Source: Hyphomicrobiaceae bacterium
GTDB taxonomy: Bacteria > Pseudomonadota > Alphaproteobacteria > Rhizobiales > Hyphomicrobiaceae
Assembly: GCA_002919265.1 (NCBI GenBank)
Contig: PKEY01000070.1
Span: 23,105-87,104 of the forward strand
Direction of reading: 5' to 3'
Length of the DNA stretch: 64,000 nucleotides
Each line of letters opens with the position of its first letter. The stretch's first letter is position 1. The notes under the pieces were generated by a model. It saw only the letters and a list, made by a program, of their open reading frames with translations. It did not search any database and had not been told where the DNA came from. The translations under genes were made by a program, and so were the position numbers. Positions 56,694-64,000 of this stretch are shown piece by piece.

Positions 56694-56891
56694 ATGCGCA
56701 TCTACGCAGTACCTACGCTGACGCATCATGAATCGCTGGCATCGATTACGGCGACTCACGTTAGTCCGTTCTTGTTTACCCCTACGCCGGAACCGGAGCC
56801 GGAACCTAAAGATCCGAAGTTCCCACCACACCCACCGATTGGAGGTGGCGGTTGGCCGGGTGGGCTTGTCCCTCCCTTCAAGAAAATGTAA
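56694..56891 (+). CDS. RiPP-precursor-like peptide 2 with Pro/Glu and Gly-rich tail
   Basis: This 65-residue paralogue of peptide 1 keeps the leader Y4-x2-P7-x-L9-x3-E13-x-L15-x2-I18-T19-A20 and the VSPF stretch at 23-26, then diverges: TPTPEPEPEPKDPKFPPHPP, then IGGGGWPGGLVPPFKKM. I use ATG 56694 with GGAGA before it; the track's longer frame begins in the duplicated leader region, which in copy 1 is non-coding. Leader positions are under stronger conservation than the tail, as expected for a precursor whose leader is read by an enzyme. It has its own terminator. Confidence 0.72.
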   Translation: MRIYAVPTLTHHESLASITATHVSPFLFTPTPEPEPEPKDPKFPPHPPIGGGGWPGGLVPPFKKM

Positions 56892-56909
56892 AGGCTTCCG
56901 AGAAGCTCA

Positions 56910-56939
56910 CCCCGGCCCCCATGGCGCCGGGGTCTTTTT
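56910..56939 (+). terminator. Terminator of peptide gene 2
   Basis: CCCCGGC and GCCGGGG form a 7-bp stem around 9 bases, followed by TCTTTTT, 18 bp after the stop. Confidence 0.9.
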
Positions 56940-57011
56940 AATGCGCAATTTCGAGCTGATGCTTACGCCTTTTGACCAATCTCGACTCTTTCACATTTTG
57001 CAATTACCGAT

Positions 57012-57575
57012 CTACGGCAACATCGCTTCTGTTTTAGCAAATCCATTTAACTCGAACGAAAAAGCAAGATCGCTGCCATCGCGCGCCTTGAGGGCAGCGG
57101 TCAGCTTTTTGCCCGCGCGCATCGCCTGAAGCCAAACCTTATCGACCAGCGCGCTGGCATAGCAGCCGTTGGCATCACAAGTCTGCCAAGTCAGCGTGCC
57201 GACTTCCTTGTCATCGACCAGAACCTTCACCGGATTCGGCAGGCTTACGCCGTGGGGAAGGATAAACACGGCATTTGTCTCCGGCTTCCTGGCAACGCGA
57301 TTGAACGATGCCGTCGCGATCCGCTGGCGCTGATTGCCTTGGCTCAAAACAAGGCTTTGCGAAAATTCACACTGCAGCTGATCCGGCTGCGCCTGATTGG
57401 AGCACGACGCCAGCCATAACGGCGCCTGCGGAGCGGAGCTCGCTGCGGGAGCTGGATTCTGCGCGGCTTGCTGAGGTTGAGCCGCCTTTGCCGGAGGTGC
57501 TTTGGTTTGCGCGGAGGCGACAGAGGCGCTGCAAGCGATCATTCCCAAGACAATCAGTGCGAACTGCCGGAACAT
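57012..57575 (-). CDS. Invasion-associated locus B (IalB) family exported protein
   Basis: This 187-residue protein has a signal peptide (ALIVLGMIACSASVASA), a Pro/Ala/Gln-rich linker and an IalB-like domain: PLWLASCSNQAQPDQLQCEFSQSLVL, VFILPHGVSLPNPVKVLVDDKEVGTLTWQTCDANGCYASALVD and FSFELNGFAKTEAML. The four cysteines in the domain probably pair. IalB proteins are periplasmic or surface proteins linked to invasion or stress in rhizobia and Bartonella, but are common in free-living species. I use ATG 57575; the track start overlaps the autotransporter stop. It follows the autotransporter by 22 bp on the same strand. Confidence 0.88.
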   Translation of the reverse strand: MFRQFALIVLGMIACSASVASAQTKAPPAKAAQPQQAAQNPAPAASSAPQAPLWLASCSNQAQPDQLQCEFSQSLVLSQGNQRQRIATASFNRVARKPETNAVFILPHGVSLPNPVKVLVDDKEVGTLTWQTCDANGCYASALVDKVWLQAMRAGKKLTAALKARDGSDLAFSFELNGFAKTEAMLP

Positions 57576-57597
57576 CAGTCTTTCTCTCGTCGGCTTC

Positions 57598-60500
57598 TCA
57601 GAAACGGATTGCAAAACTCACACTACCAGCGTGACCGACAGTGTCCTTACTCCACTGGCCCTGATAGCCGAAAGTGGCACGCGTCGTCTCATCCTTGTCG
57701 GAGATCGTCAGGCCGGCATCCAGCCGCCGGGTGACGTCGCCGATCTCGCTGTAGTTACGGAAAGTCCCATCCGACAGGCTGGCGCCGGCAAATGTTGCAT
57801 TGACATAAATATCATCCTTGTTGGCAAAGCTGACCTCGCCGCGCAGATAGGCCTGCATTCTCAGCTCGCTGTCAGTTAGCAAATCGACGCCGAGCTCGAG
57901 CGAAGGCGTAGCGGACAGCACCCATTGCCCTGTATCGCGCAGCTCCAGTCCGTAAACCGTATTCCGCTCCGAGGCATCATCCGAGCGGAGATACGTGGCG
58001 TCCAGGTCCAGGGCGGGGCGCAGGTAGAAGCTGCTGCCATTTGGCCTGTAGCGATAGCCAGTTCCCAGACGAATGTTGGCCTGATGCACACGCTGCTCAG
58101 CGTTAGCAATTCCCCCAATGACCGGGGTGCCTCCCGGCAGATAGCCGAAAATATCGATGAGACGCGTTGTGTCGTAACGCGCCGTGCTGCCGCTGAGAAT
58201 GCCATAGAACTCCCAGGGCCCGCTGTATTTCGAAACAGACAGCGCCATTTCACCCCGGTGACCTTCTGCCGAGAAAAGATCGCCGCTGGTAAGGCTGAAA
58301 TCCTCGAAACCGATGCCTATGCCGAAATAAAGATCTTCCGCCACCGGCGCGCGAATTCCGCCGGAAAAGCCGAACGACTTCGTTTCAAAATCACGGAACT
58401 CAAAGGAACCATCGCGATTTAGATTGCTCCCGCCACTAGCCACCCAATAGCAGGTGCGATTGTCACCAATCTTGGCAGCAAAGTTGGCATGGCCGCAGTC
58501 TGCCATGGTCCGCACAAAACGCTGGCCCGCATAGAACGCGTCTACCTGCGTTGCCGCATAATCCTGAGAAGCCAGTTGATCCACGGCGTAGGTGATCTGG
58601 TCTTGGTCCTCCATATTGGCGATGACCGCGAACACAGGCCCCATTTTGGCAGACCCCTGGCCTTCGAGCACTCGCGCCATGTGTTCCGCAGCGAGGGTTT
58701 GGTTGCGGTTCATGCCGGTCATCCGGTAGTCCACTTCAGGAATGAGCTTGATCGAACCGTCCTCGTTCAGACCGATCTGGTAGCTGATCACCGGCGTGCC
58801 GATGATTTCCAGCCCATTGTTGGTCGTTTTGCCACCCGCATGAATCAGGGTCAGTGGTTGCGCGCGCTCCAACAGATGGAGCACTGGCTTCAACGTTCCA
58901 TCCACCGTCGCATTTCCGCTAGCAATAATCAAATCGCTGCCTTCGGAACCGTTCTGGCGGAAATAGATGTCTGCCGTGTAGGTGGCGGTGGGACCGAAGA
59001 CGATCGAGCCACTCACATACGTGGTCTGGCTGACATTGCCCGTTACCGCAAAATCGGAAGCCTTTGTTTCGGGAGTAAGCGTGCCACTTGGCAGATAGGC
59101 CTCACCGCCCAGGTATAAATCGCCGTCGATACGAAACACCCCGTCTGATCCCAAATTGACATGGTCCTGGGCATAGAAGGAGGCACCCTGGGCGACCGTT
59201 ACCTCATTGGTTCCATCGCCGAGGTCGATGTTTCCGAGCGCACGGCCATAGAGAATAATACTATCCGAGCCAGCGCCGCCGCTGATAATCCGGTTATTGA
59301 GAGCAAACAGGAAGCTGTTGTTTGACAGCGTTACAGTATTCTCGACACCGCCATCGAGGAAAATAGCTGCGGGGCTTGTTGTGGTGCTCGCCATTGCAGC
59401 GAACAGAGAATTCGCCGACTCTTCGCTACCGCCAATGATGACGCCATCGAGCAAAATATGAATGTTCTCGCCACCATTTCCGCCGACGGATTGCGCCATG
59501 ACAGCGATGCTGCGCTCGCCGAGAGCGTAGATATTACCCTGCAAATCAAGATTGATGGCACCACCCTTGCCTTGCCCACCGGCGGTGCCACGAAACGCTC
59601 CATCAACTACGCCACCACCGCCGCCAACGCTTTGCGCCAGCACGCCTACGGACTCAGCACCGTAGGTGATGATGTTGCCTACGTTGATGAACGTGATGTC
59701 GCCGCCATCGCCAGCATTATCACTCGATAGCTCGACCTCAATATTGGCAGATGCCAGGTCCGTGCTGACGAAACCGCCACCACCGCCGATGCTTTGCAGT
59801 ACGAAACCATGCGACCGCGCTCCAGAGGTGGTCACATCACCGTTGTTGGTCACGTGAATGGCGCCGCCATCGCCGGAGGACCCATCACGGGCGCCGAGGG
59901 TGACCTTCGCGTAATCAAGCTCAGCAAAATCGGTCGCGCCGCCACCGCCGCCGATAGACTGAATGATGTAGCCGGTAGAGTTGTTTTTCTCTGTTGTAAT
60001 CCAACCTTTCAACTCAAGCTCGATGGAGCCGCCGTCATTCCGGTACGAAGGATCCGCGCCCAAAGAAACTTCAGCGCTTGCCGTTCCATCCCCACCTGAA
60101 AGCGCCAAGTACCCACCACCGCCGCCAATAGATTGGACGAGACCTCCGGCGGAAAAGGCATCGCTGGTGATAACGTTTCCTTCACGGCTTCCTTTGATTT
60201 GACCTCCTGATGCATCGTCCGTGTTGATCGCGCCAAGCATTGCGGTCACGGCCACATCCGTGTTCGCGGCCGAAACAACCGTCGCCGTTGTCGTACCGCC
60301 GCCACCGCCAATGCTTTGGAGCAATACGCCCGTTGAGAATGTGCCTTCGGTCCCAAGATCACCCTTGTGGTTCTGGCTGACCTCCTCACCTGCGCTCCCG
60401 TCGGCATCTTCGCTGCCAAGGTGAAGCTCACTGGCCACCGAAATAATTTTGCTAAATTCTGTATTCGAAAATGCTGCGATCCTGACTTGAGCAATTTCTT

Positions 60501-63500
60501 CGTCGGTCTCTGGGGTGACCTCTTCTTCGACGTTTTCCCCTGGCCTGGTGAAATCCAGAGAAATCTGAACGTTGCCGCCACCACCATTGACATTCTGCCC
60601 GAAAATGGCGCGGCTGCCAGTGCCGCTCACAATGATGTCGCCGCTGCTATTGACGGTAACCGTACCCGCCTTGCCTTTCGCGCCGTCGATCGCGCCGATC
60701 AATGCCGAGAAGGCATAATCGGCGGCCATGACTGCCGGAGTGGAAATTGAGAAACCGGCGTTGCCGCCTCCGCCAGCAACCGATTGGGCAAAAATGCCGT
60801 AGCTGTTGGAGCCCTGCACGTAAATGGTGCCAGTGTGATTTACGGTTACGTTGCCGCCATCCCCGCCCTCGCCGCGCACACCACCAATGGCAATCTTGGA
60901 GTAGCTTTTGCCGATAGCCTGCTCAGCAAGATGGTTCAGCGACAGCGCAACAGCGAGGCCGCCATTGCCACCACCACCACCGACGGACTGGGCAAAGACG
61001 CCGTAGGACTGAGCACCTGAAACCAGGATCGTTCCGGTGTTCGTGACGATGACATCACCGCCGGCATTACCATTGCCACCCATGCCGCCGATGTTCAGAG
61101 CAATATCCGGATCGCTACTTGAGCCGGTCCGGCGCAGAACTGCCGTACCCGTAATCGCATAACCACCGTTGCCACCGGTACCGCCAACGGACTGAGCAAA
61201 AATGCCGTGGGCTCTGTCGCCGCTTGTGAAGATCTCCCCGCTATTGGTGACAGTCACTGTGCCGCCGGTGCCGCCATCTCCACCGGTGCCTCCAATGCCA
61301 ATCTTGAAGCTGTGCTCTGCCTTGGCCGCGGTGCCTGGCTTGAGGAGAGAAAGCGAGAGTACATCGCCACCATTCCCTCCACCTCCGCCGACGGACTGGG
61401 CAAAAATACCGTGGCTTTCTGCACCTTCCGTGATGATCCTCGCGCCAGTCTCGTTGAGGATGGTAACATCGCCACCCCTTCCGCCGTCGCCACCTTCGCC
61501 GCCGATAAGCAATCCGTTCTTGGTGGTGTTATTGGCGTTAGAGCCGAGAAAGACGTTGCGAACTTGCTGAGCATCGCCGCCGCCACCGCCAACAGCCTGG
61601 GCAAAAATGCCGATCGCAGCGCGCCCATTGGTTTGAATTATGTTTTTGTTGGTTACGTTTACGCGTCCTGCGTCTGCACCGTCTTCGCCAAAGCCTCCAA
61701 TGGACAAGTCTGCAACATTGGGCGTTGAAGCACGAAGACCAATGACCTTGGTTTCGACCAGGCCGCCCATACCGCCACCGCCACCGACCGTCTGCGCCAT
61801 GATGCCATGCGCGTAGTCGCCGTTGGTGGTTATTGTGCCTTCGTTCACGACGGTGACATCGCCGGATCTCATGCCTTCACCGCCACGACCACCGACGTTT
61901 ATGGAGACCGTGGTGCCGACTTGGGAGCCAGCAGCGATATCCTTAATGAAGTCAATGATGCCGGTCCCGCCCTTCACATATCCGCCGGTGCCACCCGCAC
62001 CACCTACGGACTGTGCGAGGATCCCGATAGAACGTGCACCTCCGGTTATGATGTCAGCTTCGTTCCGAGCTTCGACCTGTCCTCCGACTCCACCCTTGCC
62101 GCCGGTGCCACCGATATTGAGCGAATAGGAGCTTCCCTTGGCGACCGAGCCGTCAACCCCGCCTCCTGTTCCGCCACCACCGCCAATCGACTGGGCAAAG
62201 ATAGCGTGCGCTTCTTCGCCGGCCGTGAGCAGTAACCCTTTGCCTGAGACGACTTTCACGTCGCCGCCTTCACCTCCTTCCGCGCCCTCCAGGCCGACGC
62301 GAAGTGCGAAATTGTCACCAGCGGTTTGTCCATCCTTGGGTTTCGTGAGGCTCAGAGAAATCGAGCTTGAATTACCGCCGCCTCCGCCGATGGATTGCGC
62401 GAAAAGCGCGTGCGAACGCGAACCCAGCGTTATGACGTTGCCGGAGGCGGTAATCGTAACTTTGCCTGCTGACCCGCCTTCTGAACCGACTCCGCCAACG
62501 GCAATGCCAATACTCGCAGTGTCGTCATCCGGCTTTACCCAGGTAAAGCCTGCGTTTCCACCCCCTCCACCAATCGACTGGGCGAAAATGCCGTAAGCGT
62601 CGTTGCCGAAGGTATAAACTTCCCCTCTATGTTGGACGCTGACGTCGCCTCCTTGACCGCCACTGCCCGATCCACCGCCGACGGCCAATGCCAAGCCGTG
62701 ATTTTGGGACGCCTGGCCGGTCTGGAAGATTAATCCCAGATTGACGTTCGCGTTGCCGCCGCCGCCGCCAACTGACTGGGCGAAAATGCCGTAGCTGGAA
62801 TCCTGCTTGGTACCGATGATCCCGAAATGCGTGACGTCAACCTTGCCACCGTCTCCCGCACTTCCGGCTGAGCCGCCAATGGCGATAACCGCCGTATTCA
62901 ACGGCTTATTGGCGCCGGAGCCGCCGCCCGCGCGAGTGTCCGCCTCGTCGATGGATTCCGTAATGTCCGAGACTACAGAAGGATCGACGTTGTCGTGAAC
63001 CGGCTCTTTCGGAACCTCTCCAGAGCCACCGCCAGAACCTGATGTCCTGCTGAGGCCAACGACCGCATTAACACCTGCATCGCCACCACCGCCGCCGATG
63101 CTGCTCGCCTCAATGCCGTGTGCGCCAATTCCGTCAGTAATGATTTCTTTTGTTTTTTCGGCCTCGGTGCCGTGCTGTACGGTCACATTACCCGCGTTGC
63201 CGCCGCCCTTACCGAAACCGCCGACGCCAAGTCCAAGGGGACTGTTATCCTTGGCGCCAATCGCAGTGACATTGATGCCGCCAGTGCCACCACCGCCGCC
63301 GACCGACTGGGCAAAAATCCCGCGCCCATGATAGCCGCGTGTGTAAATGTTGCCGCTGGAAACGACGCTAACGTTGCCGGCATTCGCTCCTTCACCACCA
63401 TGACCGCCGAGACCGGCAACGATGCTAAGGTCGGTTTTCCCGCCCGTCGCTTCAGAGCTTCCCCAGTTCAGCTGACCACTGACGTTCACCGCGCCATTGC

Positions 63501-64000
63501 CACCACCACCAGCGATGGACTGGGCGAATATTCCGTGCTTCCAGCTTCCTTCGACACCAATGTTGCCTTCATGATTAACGGAAACATTGCCCGCAACATT
63601 CCCGTCACCGCCAAATCCACCTATGCCAAAGGTAATCGATGGGATCTTCCCATCTTTGCTGATGGCAACGCCACCAGAAACATTGAGCCCGCCGTTTCCG
63701 CCGCCACCGCCAATGGATTGCGCTAGAATTCCGGCGGAGCCTAGAGTTTCAGGTGGATTGTCATCACCCTTAAAGAGGCCGAGATCGACAAAGAGAGTTT
63801 TCAAATTCCTCGATTCCAGAATCCCGTCGAGGCCATCCACAATCGTATTGCCGAGAACTTCTCGCAGCTTTTCCTCGAAGGCCTTTTCGTCGCTCGGAAC
63901 GGCGAAATCTGCGGGATCGGTCGTTACCGTGATATCGGCGCGCGTTTGGACGGATACACTCTTGGCGCTACCTCCTTTGTCGGTCATGCCGCCGACGCCG
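57598..64000 (-). CDS. Giant autotransporter with Gly-rich repeat passenger (5' end outside window)
   Basis: At least 2,133 residues are visible and the frame is open to base 64000, so the signal peptide and N-terminus lie outside the window; the ATG at 63987 is internal. The passenger has about 22 repeats of 40-60 residues built around (G/A)IFAQSVGGGGGNGG, then a region ending SNNSFLFALNNRIISGGAGSD typical of AidA-like adhesins. The last 280 residues are an outer-membrane beta-barrel (YWVASGGSNLNRDG to SVSFAIRF) ending in the required Phe. It should be displayed on the cell surface as an adhesin. The repeats carry no obvious protease motif. The IalB-like gene follows. Confidence 0.92.
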   Translation of the reverse strand, partial: GVGGMTDKGGSAKSVSVQTRADITVTTDPADFAVPSDEKAFEEKLREVLGNTIVDGLDGILESRNLKTLFVDLGLFKGDDNPPETLGSAGILAQSIGGGGGNGGLNVSGGVAISKDGKIPSITFGIGGFGGDGNVAGNVSVNHEGNIGVEGSWKHGIFAQSIAGGGGNGAVNVSGQLNWGSSEATGGKTDLSIVAGLGGHGGEGANAGNVSVVSSGNIYTRGYHGRGIFAQSVGGGGGTGGINVTAIGAKDNSPLGLGVGGFGKGGGNAGNVTVQHGTEAEKTKEIITDGIGAHGIEASSIGGGGGDAGVNAVVGLSRTSGSGGGSGEVPKEPVHDNVDPSVVSDITESIDEADTRAGGGSGANKPLNTAVIAIGGSAGSAGDGGKVDVTHFGIIGTKQDSSYGIFAQSVGGGGGNANVNLGLIFQTGQASQNHGLALAVGGGSGSGGQGGDVSVQHRGEVYTFGNDAYGIFAQSIGGGGGNAGFTWVKPDDDTASIGIAVGGVGSEGGSAGKVTITASGNVITLGSRSHALFAQSIGGGGGNSSSISLSLTKPKDGQTAGDNFALRVGLEGAEGGEGGDVKVVSGKGLLLTAGEEAHAIFAQSIGGGGGTGGGVDGSVAKGSSYSLNIGGTGGKGGVGGQVEARNEADIITGGARSIGILAQSVGGAGGTGGYVKGGTGIIDFIKDIAAGSQVGTTVSINVGGRGGEGMRSGDVTVVNEGTITTNGDYAHGIMAQTVGGGGGMGGLVETKVIGLRASTPNVADLSIGGFGEDGADAGRVNVTNKNIIQTNGRAAIGIFAQAVGGGGGDAQQVRNVFLGSNANNTTKNGLLIGGEGGDGGRGGDVTILNETGARIITEGAESHGIFAQSVGGGGGNGGDVLSLSLLKPGTAAKAEHSFKIGIGGTGGDGGTGGTVTVTNSGEIFTSGDRAHGIFAQSVGGTGGNGGYAITGTAVLRRTGSSSDPDIALNIGGMGGNGNAGGDVIVTNTGTILVSGAQSYGVFAQSVGGGGGNGGLAVALSLNHLAEQAIGKSYSKIAIGGVRGEGGDGGNVTVNHTGTIYVQGSNSYGIFAQSVAGGGGNAGFSISTPAVMAADYAFSALIGAIDGAKGKAGTVTVNSSGDIIVSGTGSRAIFGQNVNGGGGNVQISLDFTRPGENVEEEVTPETDEEIAQVRIAAFSNTEFSKIISVASELHLGSEDADGSAGEEVSQNHKGDLGTEGTFSTGVLLQSIGGGGGTTTATVVSAANTDVAVTAMLGAINTDDASGGQIKGSREGNVITSDAFSAGGLVQSIGGGGGYLALSGGDGTASAEVSLGADPSYRNDGGSIELELKGWITTEKNNSTGYIIQSIGGGGGATDFAELDYAKVTLGARDGSSGDGGAIHVTNNGDVTTSGARSHGFVLQSIGGGGGFVSTDLASANIEVELSSDNAGDGGDITFINVGNIITYGAESVGVLAQSVGGGGGVVDGAFRGTAGGQGKGGAINLDLQGNIYALGERSIAVMAQSVGGNGGENIHILLDGVIIGGSEESANSLFAAMASTTTSPAAIFLDGGVENTVTLSNNSFLFALNNRIISGGAGSDSIILYGRALGNIDLGDGTNEVTVAQGASFYAQDHVNLGSDGVFRIDGDLYLGGEAYLPSGTLTPETKASDFAVTGNVSQTTYVSGSIVFGPTATYTADIYFRQNGSEGSDLIIASGNATVDGTLKPVLHLLERAQPLTLIHAGGKTTNNGLEIIGTPVISYQIGLNEDGSIKLIPEVDYRMTGMNRNQTLAAEHMARVLEGQGSAKMGPVFAVIANMEDQDQITYAVDQLASQDYAATQVDAFYAGQRFVRTMADCGHANFAAKIGDNRTCYWVASGGSNLNRDGSFEFRDFETKSFGFSGGIRAPVAEDLYFGIGIGFEDFSLTSGDLFSAEGHRGEMALSVSKYSGPWEFYGILSGSTARYDTTRLIDIFGYLPGGTPVIGGIANAEQRVHQANIRLGTGYRYRPNGSSFYLRPALDLDATYLRSDDASERNTVYGLELRDTGQWVLSATPSLELGVDLLTDSELRMQAYLRGEVSFANKDDIYVNATFAGASLSDGTFRNYSEIGDVTRRLDAGLTISDKDETTRATFGYQGQWSKDTVGHAGSVSFAIRF
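59470..63735 (-). repeat. About 22 glycine-rich repeats in the autotransporter passenger
   Basis: Copies of (H/S)(G/A)(I/V)xAQS(V/I)GGGGG occur every 40-80 residues. N-terminal copies read FAQS and end in NGG or NAG; the later five or so change to LLQS, LVQS, IIQS and VLQS. The set is imperfect at DNA level, with CCGCCACCACCGCC-like complements recurring. Confidence 0.88.

Larger units (their letters stand above)
55887..56939 (+). repeat. Tandem duplication of a small promoter-gene-terminator unit
   Basis: Two diverged copies (about 55875-56364 and 56560-56939) share promoter elements, AACAGAATATCT/CACAGAATATCT, a TATGGCG stretch, ATGCAACGTA, GTACTG, TTCGGAG before the ATG, the first 20 codons, and the terminator stem CCCCGGC/GCCGGGG. 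The downstream coding parts differ. The pattern points to duplication of a whole transcription unit followed by divergence of the mature part. Confidence 0.75.

Noticed and set aside
56047-56891. Calling the two peptides true lasso peptides
   Set aside because: The position after the leader Thr-Ala is Thr, not Gly/Ala/Ser/Cys, copy 2 has no Asp/Glu at ring position 7-9, and no B or C proteins are present. Only the leader resemblance is claimed.
59470-63735. CRISPR array from the regular repeats
   Set aside because: The repeats are in one open frame, differ in spacing and sequence, and encode a Gly-rich passenger; there are no cas genes.

Overview
The window is a chromosomal segment of a GC-rich alphaproteobacterium, most likely of the order Hyphomicrobiales (Rhizobiales). 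The grounds are a class I lysyl-tRNA synthetase, the LdtR/LdtP regulator and L,D-transpeptidase pair, the ALA-synthase (Shemin) route to haem, an aspartate-rich (Mg-type) HemB, a RibB fused to a degenerate RibA domain, a ubiquinol-cytochrome c chaperone next to a YceD protein, and an H+-pyrophosphatase. I cannot name the genus. Both ends are cut: the left edge lies inside cpaE and the right edge inside a giant autotransporter gene.

Layout. 1-4.3 kb: the end of a Tad/Cpa pilus locus (cpaE', cpaF, tadB, tadC), closed by a strong hairpin. 4.3-16.3 kb: an orphan LivK-like binding protein, a TerB-like protein, class I lysK, a one-chain GmrSD-type (DUF262/DUF1524) defence nuclease, a DUF952 protein overlapping pyrD, a MATE exporter with a small DUF6460 membrane protein, and the helicase/PdeM half of the ligase-associated DNA repair module. 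16.3-27 kb: a catabolic island of five co-directional genes (hyuA, hyuB, two CoA-transferase subunits, class III aminotransferase), an IclR regulator and a TRAP transporter. Paired AGTTTC-N7-GAAACT-like sites lie in front of both hyuA and dctP and suggest one IclR regulon. 27-36.3 kb: tlpA-like thioredoxin, argH, a small secreted cysteine-repeat protein, bpt, a LivH permease with a lipoprotein-like N-terminal domain, hemB, an extensin-like protein with a repeat insert, and a 3-hydroxyisobutyryl-CoA hydrolase-like protein.

36.4-55.5 kb: a core block, ldtR-ldtP-hemA-glyA-nrdR-ribD-ribE-ribB(X)-ribH-nusB-thiL-hppA, then bamE (opposite strand), a ubiquinol-cytochrome c chaperone gene, yceD, plsX, fabH, ihfA, a MerR regulator, a phosphopantetheinyl transferase and tRNA-Pro(GGG). 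Riboflavin genes are tightly overlapped and run into nusB. A candidate FNR/FixK box lies between ldtP and hemA.

55.5-64 kb: an accessory, surface-related region. Two tandem, duplicated small transcription units, each with its own promoter and terminator, encode peptides with the same N-terminus, Y-x2-P-x-L-x3-E-x-L-x2-(V/I)-T-A. This closely matches the YxxPxLxxxG...T leader of lasso-type RiPP precursors. In one the leader is followed by a collagen-like Gly/Pro repeat, in the other by a Pro/Glu/Gly-rich tail. No modification enzyme is seen in the window, so these are orphan precursor-like genes and are the best candidate for something undescribed. They are followed on the other strand by an IalB-like secreted protein and a >2,130-residue autotransporter with about 22 copies of a GIFAQSVGGGGG-type repeat.

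Limits: all assignments come from reading the sequence and from memory of protein families; no search was run. Start sites differing from the ORF track were chosen by ribosome-binding site, signal peptide or family start, and this is stated in each entry.
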